Source: Salinigranum halophilum
Lineage (GTDB): Archaea > Halobacteriota > Halobacteria > Halobacteriales > Haloferacaceae
Direction of reading: 5' to 3'
NCBI RefSeq assembly: GCF_007004735.1
Contig: NZ_ML660182.1
Coordinates: 366,130 to 430,129 of the forward strand
DNA length: 64,000 bases
Position numbers and translations under genes: made by a program. Shown here one piece after another: positions 44,258 to 53,102 of this stretch. Each line of letters opens with the position of its first letter. Within the stretch, counting starts at the first letter, position 1. The notes under the pieces are model-generated. The model was not told the origin of the DNA. It made no database searches and was given only the letters and a program-made list of their open reading frames with translations.

Positions 44258-44737
44258 TTACTCGAAATCGAGTTCGGTCGCACCCGTGAAGCCGCCCGGG
44301 CCGGCCACGTCGACGACGGGTGGACGGGCGACGGCCGACCGGGCGTCTTCATCGACCACGACGGTTCTCTCCTCGGGATTTCCGGGTCCGCGATTTAAAT
44401 ACCTTTCCTCAGCGGCACGCACTGTGCCCGACACGCCGCGGACCCGGACGCCGAGCGGGTGGCCGTCGACCGACGCGACACACGCGAGCACCGCCCGCGC
44501 GACACCGACCTCGCCCCGGCGGGCGCGCACCAGCGTCTCCCCGCGCCCGCGGTCGAACTCGAAGCCGAGCACGGTGAGGTCGACGTCCGCGCTCGCGACG
44601 TCGCCGACGAGGTTCTGTGCCGCGTACCACACCTCACGCTGGAACGCGCCCCGGGACAGCGAGGCGTCGGGCCACCCTTCCAGTTCGACGGCCAGATAAC
44701 GCCACCGCGGTCTGAGATGTTTCGGGAGGTGTCTCAT
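44258..44737 (-). CDS. rnp2: Ribonuclease P protein component 2 (Pop5/Rpp14)
   Basis: This is a 159-residue Pop5 homologue, a protein partner of RNase P RNA in 5' tRNA processing. It starts MRHLPKHLRPRWRYLAVELEGWP, the conserved L-P-x-x-L-R-x-R-x-R-Y-L start. Strands around RGRGETLVRARRGEVGVARAVLA and the closing VRAAEERYLN are present. A Gly/Pro-rich and acidic tail extends beyond the usual 120 residues. It pairs with Rpp30 (rnp3), encoded two genes upstream. Confidence 0.9.
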   Translation of the reverse strand: MRHLPKHLRPRWRYLAVELEGWPDASLSRGAFQREVWYAAQNLVGDVASADVDLTVLGFEFDRGRGETLVRARRGEVGVARAVLACVASVDGHPLGVRVRGVSGTVRAAEERYLNRGPGNPEERTVVVDEDARSAVARPPVVDVAGPGGFTGATELDFE

Positions 44738-44744
44738 GGCGGCG

Positions 44745-45371
44745 TCACTCCGCGCCCGCCGTGGACTCGCCGGCGCGTTCCCCCACCAGGACGCCCACCT
44801 GGTCGTGGACGCGTTCGACGGCCGTCAGCGCGAACCCGCAGTCGGTGAAGATGTCGGCGAGCGTCCCGACCGTCGCGGGGTCGTCGACCTCGGGGGAGTA
44901 GAACGGCTCGTCGGGGTCGGCCTCGCCGAAGAACATCACGTCGCCCAGCACCAGCCGACGCGGCCCGAGGGCGGCGATGACCGCCACCGCCTCACGCTTC
45001 TCCGCGTCAGAGAGGTGGTGCAGCGCGAAGTTCGAGGTGACGACGTCGACCGGCCCGTCGTACTCGGGCGCGCGGAACTCGCCGTAGCCGAACTCGACGT
45101 TTGCGGCCCCCTGTTCGTGGGCCTTCTGCCGCGCACGGTCGAGCATCCCCTCGCTGATGTCTCGCCCGACGACACGCTTCGCCCGTGGAGCGAGCGCGAG
45201 TGCGATGGCACCGGTTCCGGTCCCTAGGTCGAGGACGACGTCTTCGGAACCGGGCGCGGCGTGGTCGACGACGAGGTCACAGCAGGCGAGATACTCCTCT
45301 GAGGCGGTATCGTCGTATTCCCCCGCGAGGTCCGAAAAGCGCGTGGCGTGTTCCTCAAGCGTCTTCTTCAT
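44745..45371 (-). CDS. SAM-dependent class I methyltransferase
   Basis: This 208-residue methyltransferase has motif I VLDLGTGTGAIALALA (about residues 43-58), followed by a helix and GRDISEGML, and motif IV-like VDVVTSNFALHHL. It is inserted between the two RNase P protein genes. The ATG at 45371 overlaps the rnp3 stop by 17 nt. The substrate is not identifiable; a tRNA or translation-factor target is suggested by context only. Confidence 0.85.
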   Translation of the reverse strand: MKKTLEEHATRFSDLAGEYDDTASEEYLACCDLVVDHAAPGSEDVVLDLGTGTGAIALALAPRAKRVVGRDISEGMLDRARQKAHEQGAANVEFGYGEFRAPEYDGPVDVVTSNFALHHLSDAEKREAVAVIAALGPRRLVLGDVMFFGEADPDEPFYSPEVDDPATVGTLADIFTDCGFALTAVERVHDQVGVLVGERAGESTAGAE

Positions 45372-46053
45372 ATCTGCCACGTTCGACACCGGGAGCAATG
45401 AACGACTCGGACAGCCGCTCCCTGTTCCGCTCGGCGAGCCGACCCCACTCGCGCAGGCCCGCCCTCATCGCCCCGGCCTCGAACCCGAGCGTCTCCCCCA
45501 GCGCGTCGAGTTCGCGCGGCGCTCGCAGCTGGAGGTGCGAGCGGGGCGTCGCGCTGACGACGTACGGTGCGTCGTACGCGCCGACGAGTTCGCGGAGCTT
45601 CCGGAGCTTCCGGAGGGCCTGCACCCGTCGTCCGCCGTCGAGTCGGAGCACCGGACCGAGGTCGAACTCGATGCGGACACCGTTGTCACGGGCGGCCTTC
45701 ACGAGGACGTGGTTCACGTCACCACCGTCGTCGAACGGCCGGGTGAGCACGTCGACCCGCGCTTGCTCGACCGCGAACCGGTTCAGCGTGTCCGTCCCCC
45801 CGCGGACGAGAAGCAGCGTCCGCGACCCCCGGTGTGCACCGACGGCTCCCGCCGCCGACTCGGGGTTGTCGGCGACGACTTCGACGCCGTCGACGACGTC
45901 GACCCCGAACCGGTCCCGAATCCGGTCGTACTCGTCGTCGGGCGTGCTCGTCGCGCGAACGACGACGCCGTCGTAGCCGTAGCGGTCGGCAGCGTGAGCG
46001 AACCGCGCGACGGTGGTCTCACCGTCGGGCGTCGCGGAGACGGCTTCGTACAT
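45355..46053 (-). CDS. rnp3: Ribonuclease P protein component 3 (Rpp30)
   Basis: This is a 232-residue TIM-barrel-like Rpp30 homologue. It begins MYEAVSATPDGETTVARFAHAADRYGYDGVVVR. The characteristic R-x-x-V-D-x-L-x-x-P (ARVDVLTRPF), HVLVKAARDNGVRIEFDLGPVLR and later SATPRSHLQLRAPRELDALGE blocks are visible. With Pop5 it activates RNase P RNA. It lies 32 nt downstream of dapE, so the translation genes follow the lysine genes on one strand. Confidence 0.92.
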   Translation of the reverse strand: MYEAVSATPDGETTVARFAHAADRYGYDGVVVRATSTPDDEYDRIRDRFGVDVVDGVEVVADNPESAAGAVGAHRGSRTLLLVRGGTDTLNRFAVEQARVDVLTRPFDDGGDVNHVLVKAARDNGVRIEFDLGPVLRLDGGRRVQALRKLRKLRELVGAYDAPYVVSATPRSHLQLRAPRELDALGETLGFEAGAMRAGLREWGRLAERNRERLSESFIAPGVERGRYEEDA

Positions 46054-46085
46054 GCCCCGGAGAACGACACCGGTCGGTATCGGGT

Positions 46086-47186
46086 TTACGCTTCCGCGAC
46101 GAGGGTCGAGAGCGCGGCGGTCAGCGCCTCGGCCGCCCGTTCGACCGACTCGACGGAGACGTACTCCCGCTCGGCGTGCGCCACGGCACCCTCGTCGTCC
46201 GCGAGGACGCCCGGCCCGAAGACGACGGTCGGCGCGGGCGCGAAGTACGACGCCTCCGTCGCGGCCGTGAACGGTCGGACCGCCCCGCGTCCACCGGCGT
46301 CTCTCGCTGCCGCCGCGAGCGTCCGGGCCAGTTCGTGGTCGGGGTCGGTCGCGAACGCCTCGAGGAAGGGCGTCGGTCGCTCCGTGAGAGAGAACTCGAC
46401 GCCGACCCCGTCGGGGACGGCTTCGCGGACACGCGCTTCCAGTTCGTTTCTGAAGCCGTCCGCGCGCTCCGGCGGGACGCTCCGCCGGTCGAGAACGAGC
46501 GAACACGCGGCGGGCACCTGATTGGTCGCCGCGCCCCCCTCGACGACCGTCGGCGTGAGCGTCGCCGGCCCCAGTTCGGGGTGTGGGTCGCGGTCGGCGT
46601 CGAACTCGCGAACGATTCGCAGCACCGGTTCGAGCGCGGCGACCGCGTTCGCGCCGGTGTCGGGCTCGGCCGCGTGGGCCGCGACGCCCGAGAGCGACAG
46701 CGTCCCCTGGAAGCGACCCTTCGCCGCGGTGCAGACGTCGAGACCGGTCGGTTCACCCACGATGTACAGGTCGCCGTCGAGGTCGAGCGCCGCCGCGCCC
46801 GTCGACAGGACCTCCTCGTCGGGGGTCACCGCGAGAGTGACACGGGCGTCGCCGGGGTCAACGGCGAAGAAGGCGGCCAGGAGCGCCGCGAGCGGCCCTT
46901 TGGCGTCACAGGAGCCGCGGCCGTGTATCGTCTCCCCGTCACGTCCGTACGGGACGTGTGGGGGGACGGTGTCGATGTGGGTGTTCAGGACGACGTGGCG
47001 GGTACACTCGTCGGGCGAAGCACCGCTCGACGCGAGCGTGTTGCCGGCGTCGTCGACAGTCGCCTCGACGCCTCCCTGTTCCAGGGTCTCCACGAGGAAC
47101 GAACGCATCTCCGCGACGTCCTCGTCGGTGGAGTCGATTCGAACCGCGCTCGCGAGGAACTCGACAGGGTCGAACGTCGCCGACAC
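46086..47186 (-). CDS. dapE: Succinyl-diaminopimelate desuccinylase (M20 peptidase family)
   Basis: This 366-residue zinc hydrolase removes succinate from N-succinyl-LL-DAP. Zinc-binding motifs are NTHIDTVPPH (H and D), GRGSCDAKGPLAALL, TPDEEVLS (catalytic Glu pair) and IVGEPTGLD. The dimerisation domain is seen at GRFQGTLSLSGVAAHAAEPDTGANAV. M20 enzymes also include ArgE and LysK, but the position right after dapF argues for DapE. The gap to dapF is 2 nt. Confidence 0.92.
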   Translation of the reverse strand: MSATFDPVEFLASAVRIDSTDEDVAEMRSFLVETLEQGGVEATVDDAGNTLASSGASPDECTRHVVLNTHIDTVPPHVPYGRDGETIHGRGSCDAKGPLAALLAAFFAVDPGDARVTLAVTPDEEVLSTGAAALDLDGDLYIVGEPTGLDVCTAAKGRFQGTLSLSGVAAHAAEPDTGANAVAALEPVLRIVREFDADRDPHPELGPATLTPTVVEGGAATNQVPAACSLVLDRRSVPPERADGFRNELEARVREAVPDGVGVEFSLTERPTPFLEAFATDPDHELARTLAAAARDAGGRGAVRPFTAATEASYFAPAPTVVFGPGVLADDEGAVAHAEREYVSVESVERAAEALTAALSTLVAEA

Positions 47187-47188
47187 GG

Positions 47189-48052
47189 TCAGGGTTCGGG
47201 CGTCGGTACCGTCTCGAGTTCGCCCGCGAAGTCCCGGACGACGGGACCGCGGAGCGTCGCCTCGTCGGCCTCGGGCACACGAATCATCAGGTCGCCGCCC
47301 GGCGGCGACACCCGAACTTCCTCGTCACCGGCGAGACCGAGACGCTTCGCCGCGGCGACGACGGCGACCGCGCCCGTCCCACACGAGCGGGTCTCGCCCT
47401 CGACGCCGCGCTCGAACGTCCGCTGGCGGAAGCCGCCGTCCGCCTGCGCGGCGACAGTGACGTTCGTCCCGCGCGGGAACAGGTCGGCGTGTCTGATGGG
47501 GGGTGCGAGGACGTCGAGGTCGACGTCGTCCACGTCGTCGACGAAGGCGACGGCGTGGGGGACACCCGTGTTCACCGCGGTGACGGTGAGGCCCTCGACG
47601 TCCTCCTCGACGAGCGGGTCGTCCCGGGCGAGGGGGACGTCGCGCGGTTCGAACGACGGGACGCCCATCTCGACGGTCACCTCGTCGTCGTCGAGCACGG
47701 CGCGACGGGTACCCGCCGGGGTGTCTATCATCACGACGTCGGCACCGGTTCGGTTGCGTGCCCACGCGGCCGCACAGCGCGCGCCGTTCCCGCACATGGC
47801 GGCCACGGAGCCGTCGGGCTGGACGAGCGTCATGACGACGCGCGGCGGGTCGTAGCTCGACTCCAGCGCGAGAAAGAGCACGCCGTCGGCGCCGACGGTG
47901 TCCGAGTCGGCGTCGGTGACGCCGGTGGTCCGGTCGCAGTGGGCGGTGGCGAATGCGGGTCGGTTCGGAACGGGGTGGTCGGCGTCGACGACGACGAAGT
48001 CGTTGCCGGTCCCGTGGTACTTCTCGAAGGGGATGGTGTGTTGTTGCGTCAT
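47189..48052 (-). CDS. dapF: Diaminopimelate epimerase
   Basis: This is a 287-residue cofactor-free racemase converting LL-DAP to meso-DAP. Both catalytic cysteines are present, in AAMCGNGARCAAA and TRSCGTGAVAVV. The N-terminal KYHGTGNDFVVVDA signature is intact. It overlaps lysA by 4 nt, and the two act in sequence. Confidence 0.95.
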   Translation of the reverse strand: MTQQHTIPFEKYHGTGNDFVVVDADHPVPNRPAFATAHCDRTTGVTDADSDTVGADGVLFLALESSYDPPRVVMTLVQPDGSVAAMCGNGARCAAAWARNRTGADVVMIDTPAGTRRAVLDDDEVTVEMGVPSFEPRDVPLARDDPLVEEDVEGLTVTAVNTGVPHAVAFVDDVDDVDLDVLAPPIRHADLFPRGTNVTVAAQADGGFRQRTFERGVEGETRSCGTGAVAVVAAAKRLGLAGDEEVRVSPPGGDLMIRVPEADEATLRGPVVRDFAGELETVPTPEP

Positions 48053-49317
48053 TGTTCCAGCTCGGTCAGCGCCGCGAGCGATTCACGTCGGCGGGCGAGA
48101 CGGGGCTCCGGGTCGAGGACGACCTCCGCAGGCCGCGGACGGGAGTTGTACGTCGATGCCATCTCGTAGCCGTACGCGCCCGCGTTCCCGACGGCGAGGA
48201 CGTCGCCCCGTGTCGGTGCAGCGAGCGGTCTGTGCTCACACAGCACGTCGCTGGTCTCGCATATAGGTCCAGCGACGGTGACCGGTATTGCGCTCCTGTC
48301 GTCTCCTGCCGACAGGTTCCGAATCGCGTGGTAGGCGTCGTACATCGCCGGTCTGAGCAGGGTCGTCATGCCGGCGTCGATACCGACGACGGTTTCGTAC
48401 TCCGCGGACGTCTTCACGGTGTTCACGGTCGTGAGCACGACGCCCGCGTCGGCGACGACGTACCGGCCGGGCTCGACGGCGAGCTGGGCGTCGACCTCGC
48501 CGAGGGCCTCGCGGGTCGCCTCGGCCACGGCAGAGAGGTCCAGCGGCGGTTCCTCCTCGCGGTAGGGGACACCGAAGCCGCCGCCGACGTCGACGAACTC
48601 CAGGTCCACGTGGGCGGCGACGTCCCGGGCGAGGTCGCCCATCCGCCGCACCACTTCGCGGTGTGCGGAGAGGTCGTCACCCGAGATACCCGACCCCGCG
48701 TGAGCGTGGATGCCGACGACGTCGAAGTCGTCGCGGGCGTCGCGGACGACGGCTTCCGCCTCGGAGGAGGGGACGCCGAACTTGGCGTGTCCCCCTGTCG
48801 TCACCTTCTCGTGGTGGCCCGCGCCGACGCCGGGGTTGACGCGGACGCAGAGTCGGCCGTCGAAGCCGCGTTCGCGGAGTCGGTCGACGGTGTCGCGCGC
48901 GCCGACGGTGACGGTCAGTTCCGGTTCCGACAGCCACCGGTCGACGACGACGTCGAGGTCTCTGTCCGGCGGGTTGACCGCAGTGTACTGCACCTCCTTT
49001 CCCGCGGCACCGGCAGCGAACGCACGTTCGACCTCGCCGGCGGAGGCACACTCGATACCGAGGCCCGCCTCGCGGACGGCTTCGAGGACCGCCCGCCCGG
49101 TGTGGGCCTTCGCGGCGTATCGAACGTCGGCGTCGGGGAACGCCGCCCGGAGACGCTGGCAGTTCTCCCGGACGCGGCCGAGGTCCATCACGTACAGCGG
49201 CGTCTCGTACGCGGCGGCGAGGTCCCGCAGTTCGTCGCCGTCCCACGCCGACAGCCGCCTGACGGGCGGGTTCTCGGCCGCGTGCTCGGACTGCTCTGCT
49301 CCCTCGCCCGCGTTCAT
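48049..49317 (-). CDS. lysA: Diaminopimelate decarboxylase
   Basis: This 422-residue PLP enzyme makes lysine from meso-DAP. The PLP lysine is in VRYAAKAHTG, the phosphate-binding glycines in FVDVGGGFGVPY and the substrate Cys/Asp-Glu pair in GPICETSDVLCEHR. HAHAGSGI (related decarboxylases read H-x-GS) is present. The acidic N-terminal leader of about 15 residues is halophilic. The start at 49317 overlaps the dapD stop by ATGA. Confidence 0.95.
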   Translation of the reverse strand: MNAGEGAEQSEHAAENPPVRRLSAWDGDELRDLAAAYETPLYVMDLGRVRENCQRLRAAFPDADVRYAAKAHTGRAVLEAVREAGLGIECASAGEVERAFAAGAAGKEVQYTAVNPPDRDLDVVVDRWLSEPELTVTVGARDTVDRLRERGFDGRLCVRVNPGVGAGHHEKVTTGGHAKFGVPSSEAEAVVRDARDDFDVVGIHAHAGSGISGDDLSAHREVVRRMGDLARDVAAHVDLEFVDVGGGFGVPYREEEPPLDLSAVAEATREALGEVDAQLAVEPGRYVVADAGVVLTTVNTVKTSAEYETVVGIDAGMTTLLRPAMYDAYHAIRNLSAGDDRSAIPVTVAGPICETSDVLCEHRPLAAPTRGDVLAVGNAGAYGYEMASTYNSRPRPAEVVLDPEPRLARRRESLAALTELEQ

Positions 49318-50156
49318 TCCCGCAGGGCCTCCTCCCGCCGCGTGGCGTCGCGGGTGTCGTCCTCGATGTCGAGGGCGACCACGGCGGGTTTGTACGCGCT
49401 CCCGGCGAAGAGGTCGTGGTCGCCGATGGACGACTCGACCATCCGGGTGAACGCGCGGCGCTCCGAGGGGAGGTGGCCGTAGACGACCTCCTCCGCGACG
49501 AGGTCGTAGACGGGAATGCGCGGCGTGAGCAGCGTGTTCTCGCCGACGATGGTGTTCTCGCCGACTCTGAAGCCGGAGGTGACGCGACACCCCGCCCCAA
49601 GTGAGACGCCGTCTTCGAGGACGACGGGTGCGTCCTCGACGGGCTCGAGGACGCCACCGACGAGCGTGTTCGCGCCGAGTTTGACACCCTCGCCGATCTG
49701 CGCGCAGGAGCCGACGGTGTCACAGGAGTCCACGAGGGTGCCGTCGCCGACGTACGCGCCGACGTTGACGAACGACGGCGACATCATGATGCAGTCCTCG
49801 CCCAGGTAGGCACCGCGGCGGATAGCCGTCCCGTCAGGGGTGTTGCGCGTCCCCTTCTCGGCGAGGTCGTCCGTCTCTCTGAGCGGCAGGACGTCGTGGT
49901 AGGTGACGTCGCCGTACTCGCGCGGGTGGGTCTCGCGGAGCCCGAAGTTCAGCAGGATACCCTGCTTGACCCACGCGTTCGCCTCCCACGATTCGACCGT
50001 GTCACCGGTCTTCTCCGCGGCGCGGACCTCGCCCGCCTCCAGCGCGTCGAGGAACGCGTCGAGTGTCGCTAACTCCGTCGCCGTCGTCGACTGCGCGTCG
50101 ATCTCGTCTGCCTGATACTGTTCCCACAGGGCCTCGACGTCGGTCTGCAGCGTCAT
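49314..50156 (-). CDS. dapD: 2,3,4,5-tetrahydropyridine-2,6-dicarboxylate N-succinyltransferase
   Basis: This is a 280-residue left-handed beta-helix acyltransferase that succinylates tetrahydrodipicolinate. The N-terminal helical domain (MTLQTDVEALWEQY) is followed by hexapeptide repeats (IRRGAYLGEDCIMMSPSFVNVGAYVGDGTLVDSCDTVGSCAQIGEGVKLGAN, partly shown in motif order). Its presence with dapE shows the succinylase branch, not the aminotransferase or dehydrogenase branch. It lies 9 nt after dapB. Confidence 0.94.
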   Translation of the reverse strand: MTLQTDVEALWEQYQADEIDAQSTTATELATLDAFLDALEAGEVRAAEKTGDTVESWEANAWVKQGILLNFGLRETHPREYGDVTYHDVLPLRETDDLAEKGTRNTPDGTAIRRGAYLGEDCIMMSPSFVNVGAYVGDGTLVDSCDTVGSCAQIGEGVKLGANTLVGGVLEPVEDAPVVLEDGVSLGAGCRVTSGFRVGENTIVGENTLLTPRIPVYDLVAEEVVYGHLPSERRAFTRMVESSIGDHDLFAGSAYKPAVVALDIEDDTRDATRREEALRE

Positions 50157-50165
50157 GCGTGTGAG

Positions 50166-50942
50166 TCACTCCTCATCGTTGATTACGGCTCCGAAGTCGT
50201 ACCAGCCCGCACCCCGTCCCGAGAGCCACACGGCCGCGTCGAGCGCGCCGTCGGCGAAGACGCCCCGGTCGAGTGCGGTGTGTGAGAGCGAGAGGTACTC
50301 GTGGTCGCCCCCCAGGAGCACGTCGTGTTCGCCCGGAACCCCTCCGGCCCGTCGGGCGTGAACGCCGATTTCGCCGTCCTCGCGGGGCTGGTCGCCCTCG
50401 CGGCCGTGGACGCGCGGGTGGTCGCCGCGGAGTTCGTCGATATCCTCCAGGAGTGTGTTGGCCGTCCCCGACGGCGCGTCGCGCTTGCCGTTGTGGTGTG
50501 TCTCGGTCACCTCGACGTCGAAGTCGGGCAGGGCCGCGACCGCCTCCCGGACGGCCCGCCGCAGGGCGGCGATACCTCGCGAGAAGTTCGACGCCTTCAG
50601 GACCGGCACCGACTCGCTGGCCTGGGTGAGCGCCGCCTCCTGTTCGACGTCGAAGCCGGTGGTTCCGACGACGGCGGCGACGCCGGCGTCGGCGCAGGCC
50701 GCGACGTACTCGGCGCTGGCGGCTGGCGCGGTGAAGTCGACGAGGGCGTCGACCTCGTTCTCGACGAGGAGTCGCGGGAGCGCCTCGGCGTCGGCGACGC
50801 GAACGCCGTCGACCTCGTCTTCGGCGGAGCCGCTCACCGCGAGCACGAGGTCGAGGTCTTCCCGTTCGGACGCGAGCGCGAGCAGTTCGCGCCCCATCCG
50901 ACCGGTCGCCCCGGTCACCGCGATTCGAGGAACCTCGCTCAC
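50166..50942 (-). CDS. dapB: 4-hydroxy-tetrahydrodipicolinate reductase
   Basis: This 258-residue NAD(P)H reductase has the dinucleotide motif VTGATGRMGRELL at residues 9-21. The substrate signature ETHHNGKRDAPSGTA includes the catalytic HH-x-x-K. The GTTGF loop is present. It overlaps dapA by 4 nt and uses its product. Confidence 0.95.
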   Translation of the reverse strand: MSEVPRIAVTGATGRMGRELLALASEREDLDLVLAVSGSAEDEVDGVRVADAEALPRLLVENEVDALVDFTAPAASAEYVAACADAGVAAVVGTTGFDVEQEAALTQASESVPVLKASNFSRGIAALRRAVREAVAALPDFDVEVTETHHNGKRDAPSGTANTLLEDIDELRGDHPRVHGREGDQPREDGEIGVHARRAGGVPGEHDVLLGGDHEYLSLSHTALDRGVFADGALDAAVWLSGRGAGWYDFGAVINDEE

Positions 50943-51856
50943 CGGTCGGCCTCCGCGGCGACCGGTTCCCGCTCCAGGTCGTCGAGGATGTGCCCGAGTT
51001 CCGTGGCGTGCTCATCGGACAGCCGGGTCAGCGGCAGCCGGAGGTGCGGCGCGCTGTAGCCGCGGATGCCCATCGCCTCCTTCACGGGGATGGGGTTGGT
51101 CTCGACGAACAGCTGACGGACGAGCGGCGCGAGGCGGTGGTGGAGCTCACGCGCCCGTTCGTAGTCGCCGTCGAGCGCGGCGTGGACCATCTCGACCGTC
51201 CGCTCGGGTTCGATGTTGGCCACGACGCTGATGGTTCCCGCTCCGCCGACCGAGACGACGGGCAGGGTGAGGCCGTCGTCACCGGAGAGGACCTGGAAGT
51301 CCTCGTCGCGCGTGCGCTCGATGACCTCGGATATCTGGTTGAGGTCGCCGCTTGCGGCCTTGTACGCCCGGATGTTCGGGTGTGAGGCGAGTTCGACGGC
51401 CGTGTCGGGGAGGATGTTCCGGCCCGTGCGCGAGGGGACGTTGTAGACGATCTGCGGGAGGTCGACCGCGTCCGCGATGGTCCGGTAATGTTCGATGAAG
51501 CCGGCGGGTTCGGGCTTATTGTAGTACGGCGAGATGAGGAGCAGGGCGTCGGCACCCGCTGCTGCCGAGCGCTGTGAGAGGTCGAGCGCCTCGCGGGTGT
51601 TGTTCGAGCCGGAGCCGGCGATGACCGGTACCTCGTCGCCGACCTCGCTCACGACACACTTGACGACCTCGATGTGTTCGTCGTGGGTGAGCGTCGCCGA
51701 CTCGCCGGTCGAACCGACCGGGACGACGCCGTCGACGCCGGCGTCGACGAGGCGTCGGGCGTCCGCGCGAAGGGTCTCGAAGTCGATGCTGTCGTCCTCG
51801 TGGAACGGCGTGCACATCGCCGGGTACACGCCGCGGAATTCGTCGATTGCTGTCAT
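50939..51856 (-). CDS. dapA: 4-hydroxy-tetrahydrodipicolinate synthase
   Basis: This is a 305-residue Schiff-base aldolase condensing pyruvate and aspartate semialdehyde, the committed lysine step and first gene of the operon. The VPVGSTGES hydroxyl loop, YNVPSRTGRN tyrosine motif and catalytic lysine (RAYKAASGDLNQ) are visible. No clear TATA stands at -27. Two TGTGGATGG direct repeats (51860-51868 and 51879-51887) lie just upstream, and a TATA-like element near 52080 would give a leader of about 195 nt. Confidence 0.95.
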   Translation of the reverse strand: MTAIDEFRGVYPAMCTPFHEDDSIDFETLRADARRLVDAGVDGVVPVGSTGESATLTHDEHIEVVKCVVSEVGDEVPVIAGSGSNNTREALDLSQRSAAAGADALLLISPYYNKPEPAGFIEHYRTIADAVDLPQIVYNVPSRTGRNILPDTAVELASHPNIRAYKAASGDLNQISEVIERTRDEDFQVLSGDDGLTLPVVSVGGAGTISVVANIEPERTVEMVHAALDGDYERARELHHRLAPLVRQLFVETNPIPVKEAMGIRGYSAPHLRLPLTRLSDEHATELGHILDDLEREPVAAEADR

Positions 51857-52409
51857 TGGTTGTGGATGGGTGTCGTCTGTGGATGGTTGTGAGTGTTCTC
51901 GGACCAGTCACTGCTGACCGTCGAAGGTCGCCCGAAACGGGGTCGCCACTCCCGCCACGAGCGTCAGAAAACGCGTTTTTTCGGTTTCGGCGGCGTCGAC
52001 CCACGCGGCGCTCCCCACGGGCGAGCAGCGGCGTGCGCAGGTCGGTTCACGTTTGCACACACGTCAGCTTTCCCCCTTATACCTTGCGGGCGCAGTCGAC
52101 ACACGTCAACACGACCCACATTCTATCGCATCCCGCGCTCACGCGCGCGCGCTCCAGCGCGGCGCGCACTGCTTGAGTGCGTGGCGTTCCGGTCTCGCTC
52201 GTACGAACGAGGCCTGGATTCTCCACCTCCGGGGACCTCCCGCTCTTGCCGGTCGTCTCCGTGGCTCACTCCGCCGGGACGGTTGGGGGCCGCGTCGACC
52301 CACCGAGCGCTTCCGGATGACCCTGAAGACGGCCTGACCGGACCACCCTCGTCGGCGGCCCGTCGCCGGGACCGACAATCGTTAGTCCGTGCGCCCGCGT
52401 CGTTGGGCA
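51857..52409. other. Long intergenic region between dapA and the NYN gene
   Basis: No convincing protein gene lies in these 553 nt. Visible elements are two TGTGGATGG repeats next to dapA, the 12-bp palindrome AAAACGCGTTTT (51968-51979), and a TATA-like CCTTATACC (52075-52083) usable on either strand. A GC-alternating stretch (about 52138-52168) and a hairpin CGCACT-GCTTG-AGTGCG (about 52166-52182) follow. CAATCGTTAG (52376-52385) is the likely NYN gene promoter. A structured RNA or a dapA leader are possible explanations. Confidence 0.6.
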
Positions 52410-52907
52410 ATGACCGAGATTCACCCCCACCAGCGGGTTGCCGTACTGGTCGACGCACAGAACCTCTACCACTCCGCTCACAGCCTCTACTCGCGGAACA
52501 TCGACTACTCTTCGTTGCTCGAGAAGGCCGTCTCCGGGCGTGAGCTCGTGCGTGCGATCTCCTACGTCATCCGCGCGGACTCGCCCGACGAGGAGCGCTT
52601 CTTCGAAGCGCTCGTCGACATCGGCTTCGAGACCAAGATCAAGGACATCAAGACGTTCGGCGATGGGTCGAAGAAGGCCGACTGGGACGTCGGGATGAGT
52701 CTCGACGCCGTCACGCTCGCCTCCCACGTCGACACTGTCGTCCTCTGTACGGGCGACGGCGACTTCTCGCGACTCTGCTCGCATCTCCGCCACGAGGGCG
52801 TCCGCGTGGAGGTGATGGCGTTCAAAGAGTCCACCGCGGACGAGCTCGTCGAGGCGACAGACGCCTTCTTAGACCTCTCGGAGCGACAGGACACGTTCTT
52901 GTTGTAA
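52410..52907 (+). CDS. NYN domain (LabA/DUF88-type) putative RNase
   Basis: This 165-residue PIN-like protein carries the NYN aspartates: AVLVDAQNLYHS (first Asp and Asn), KADWDVGMSLDAV and VLCTGDGDFSRLC, with VRVEVMAFKESTADEL at the end. This arrangement fits a metal-dependent endoribonuclease. Its substrate in haloarchaea is unknown. The start at 52410 is supported by CAATCGTTAG at 52376-52385. Confidence 0.88.
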   Translation: MTEIHPHQRVAVLVDAQNLYHSAHSLYSRNIDYSSLLEKAVSGRELVRAISYVIRADSPDEERFFEALVDIGFETKIKDIKTFGDGSKKADWDVGMSLDAVTLASHVDTVVLCTGDGDFSRLCSHLRHEGVRVEVMAFKESTADELVEATDAFLDLSERQDTFLL

Positions 52908-52931
52908 GGCGGCCGGAGAACGAACGTCGAT

Positions 52932-53102
52932 TCAGCGGGTCGCGTCGCGGTCGGTTCCGAGGCGCGCAACGGCGGCGGTCGCACCGACGACGGCGGCCGC
53001 GGCGAGGACGACGGGAACGCCCTGGGGCGCGTTGCCCGCGGCGAAGAGGCCGCTACTCGCCAGCAGGAGGCAGACGCCGGCGAGGGCGAGTCTGAGGTTC
53101 AT
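52932..53102 (-). CDS. 56-residue two-TM membrane protein
   Basis: The codons from ATG at 53102 to TGA at 52932-52934 encode 56 residues. They start MNLRLALAGVCLLLASSGLF, continue with a short PQGVP turn and a second alanine/valine-rich TM (VVLAAAAVVGATAAVAR), and end LGTDRDATR. A strong TATA box CATATATAAG (53123-53132, minus strand) is 21-30 nt upstream. The codons favour G/C at position three, as in neighbouring genes. The function is unknown. Confidence 0.72.
   Translation of the reverse strand: MNLRLALAGVCLLLASSGLFAAGNAPQGVPVVLAAAAVVGATAAVARLGTDRDATR

Noticed and set aside
51964-52050. GTG-started 28-codon frame on the minus strand
   Set aside because: It has a plausible TATA distance but a Pro/Arg/Lys-rich, codon-atypical peptide, so leader or non-coding RNA is more likely.
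52053-52337. 94-codon plus-strand frame in the long gap
   Set aside because: Arg/His/Ala-rich composition unlike the acidic proteins of this genome, with no promoter at the right distance.
51857-52409. SRP RNA or RNase P RNA in the gap
   Set aside because: I could not find the conserved SRP helix-8 or RNase P core sequences here.
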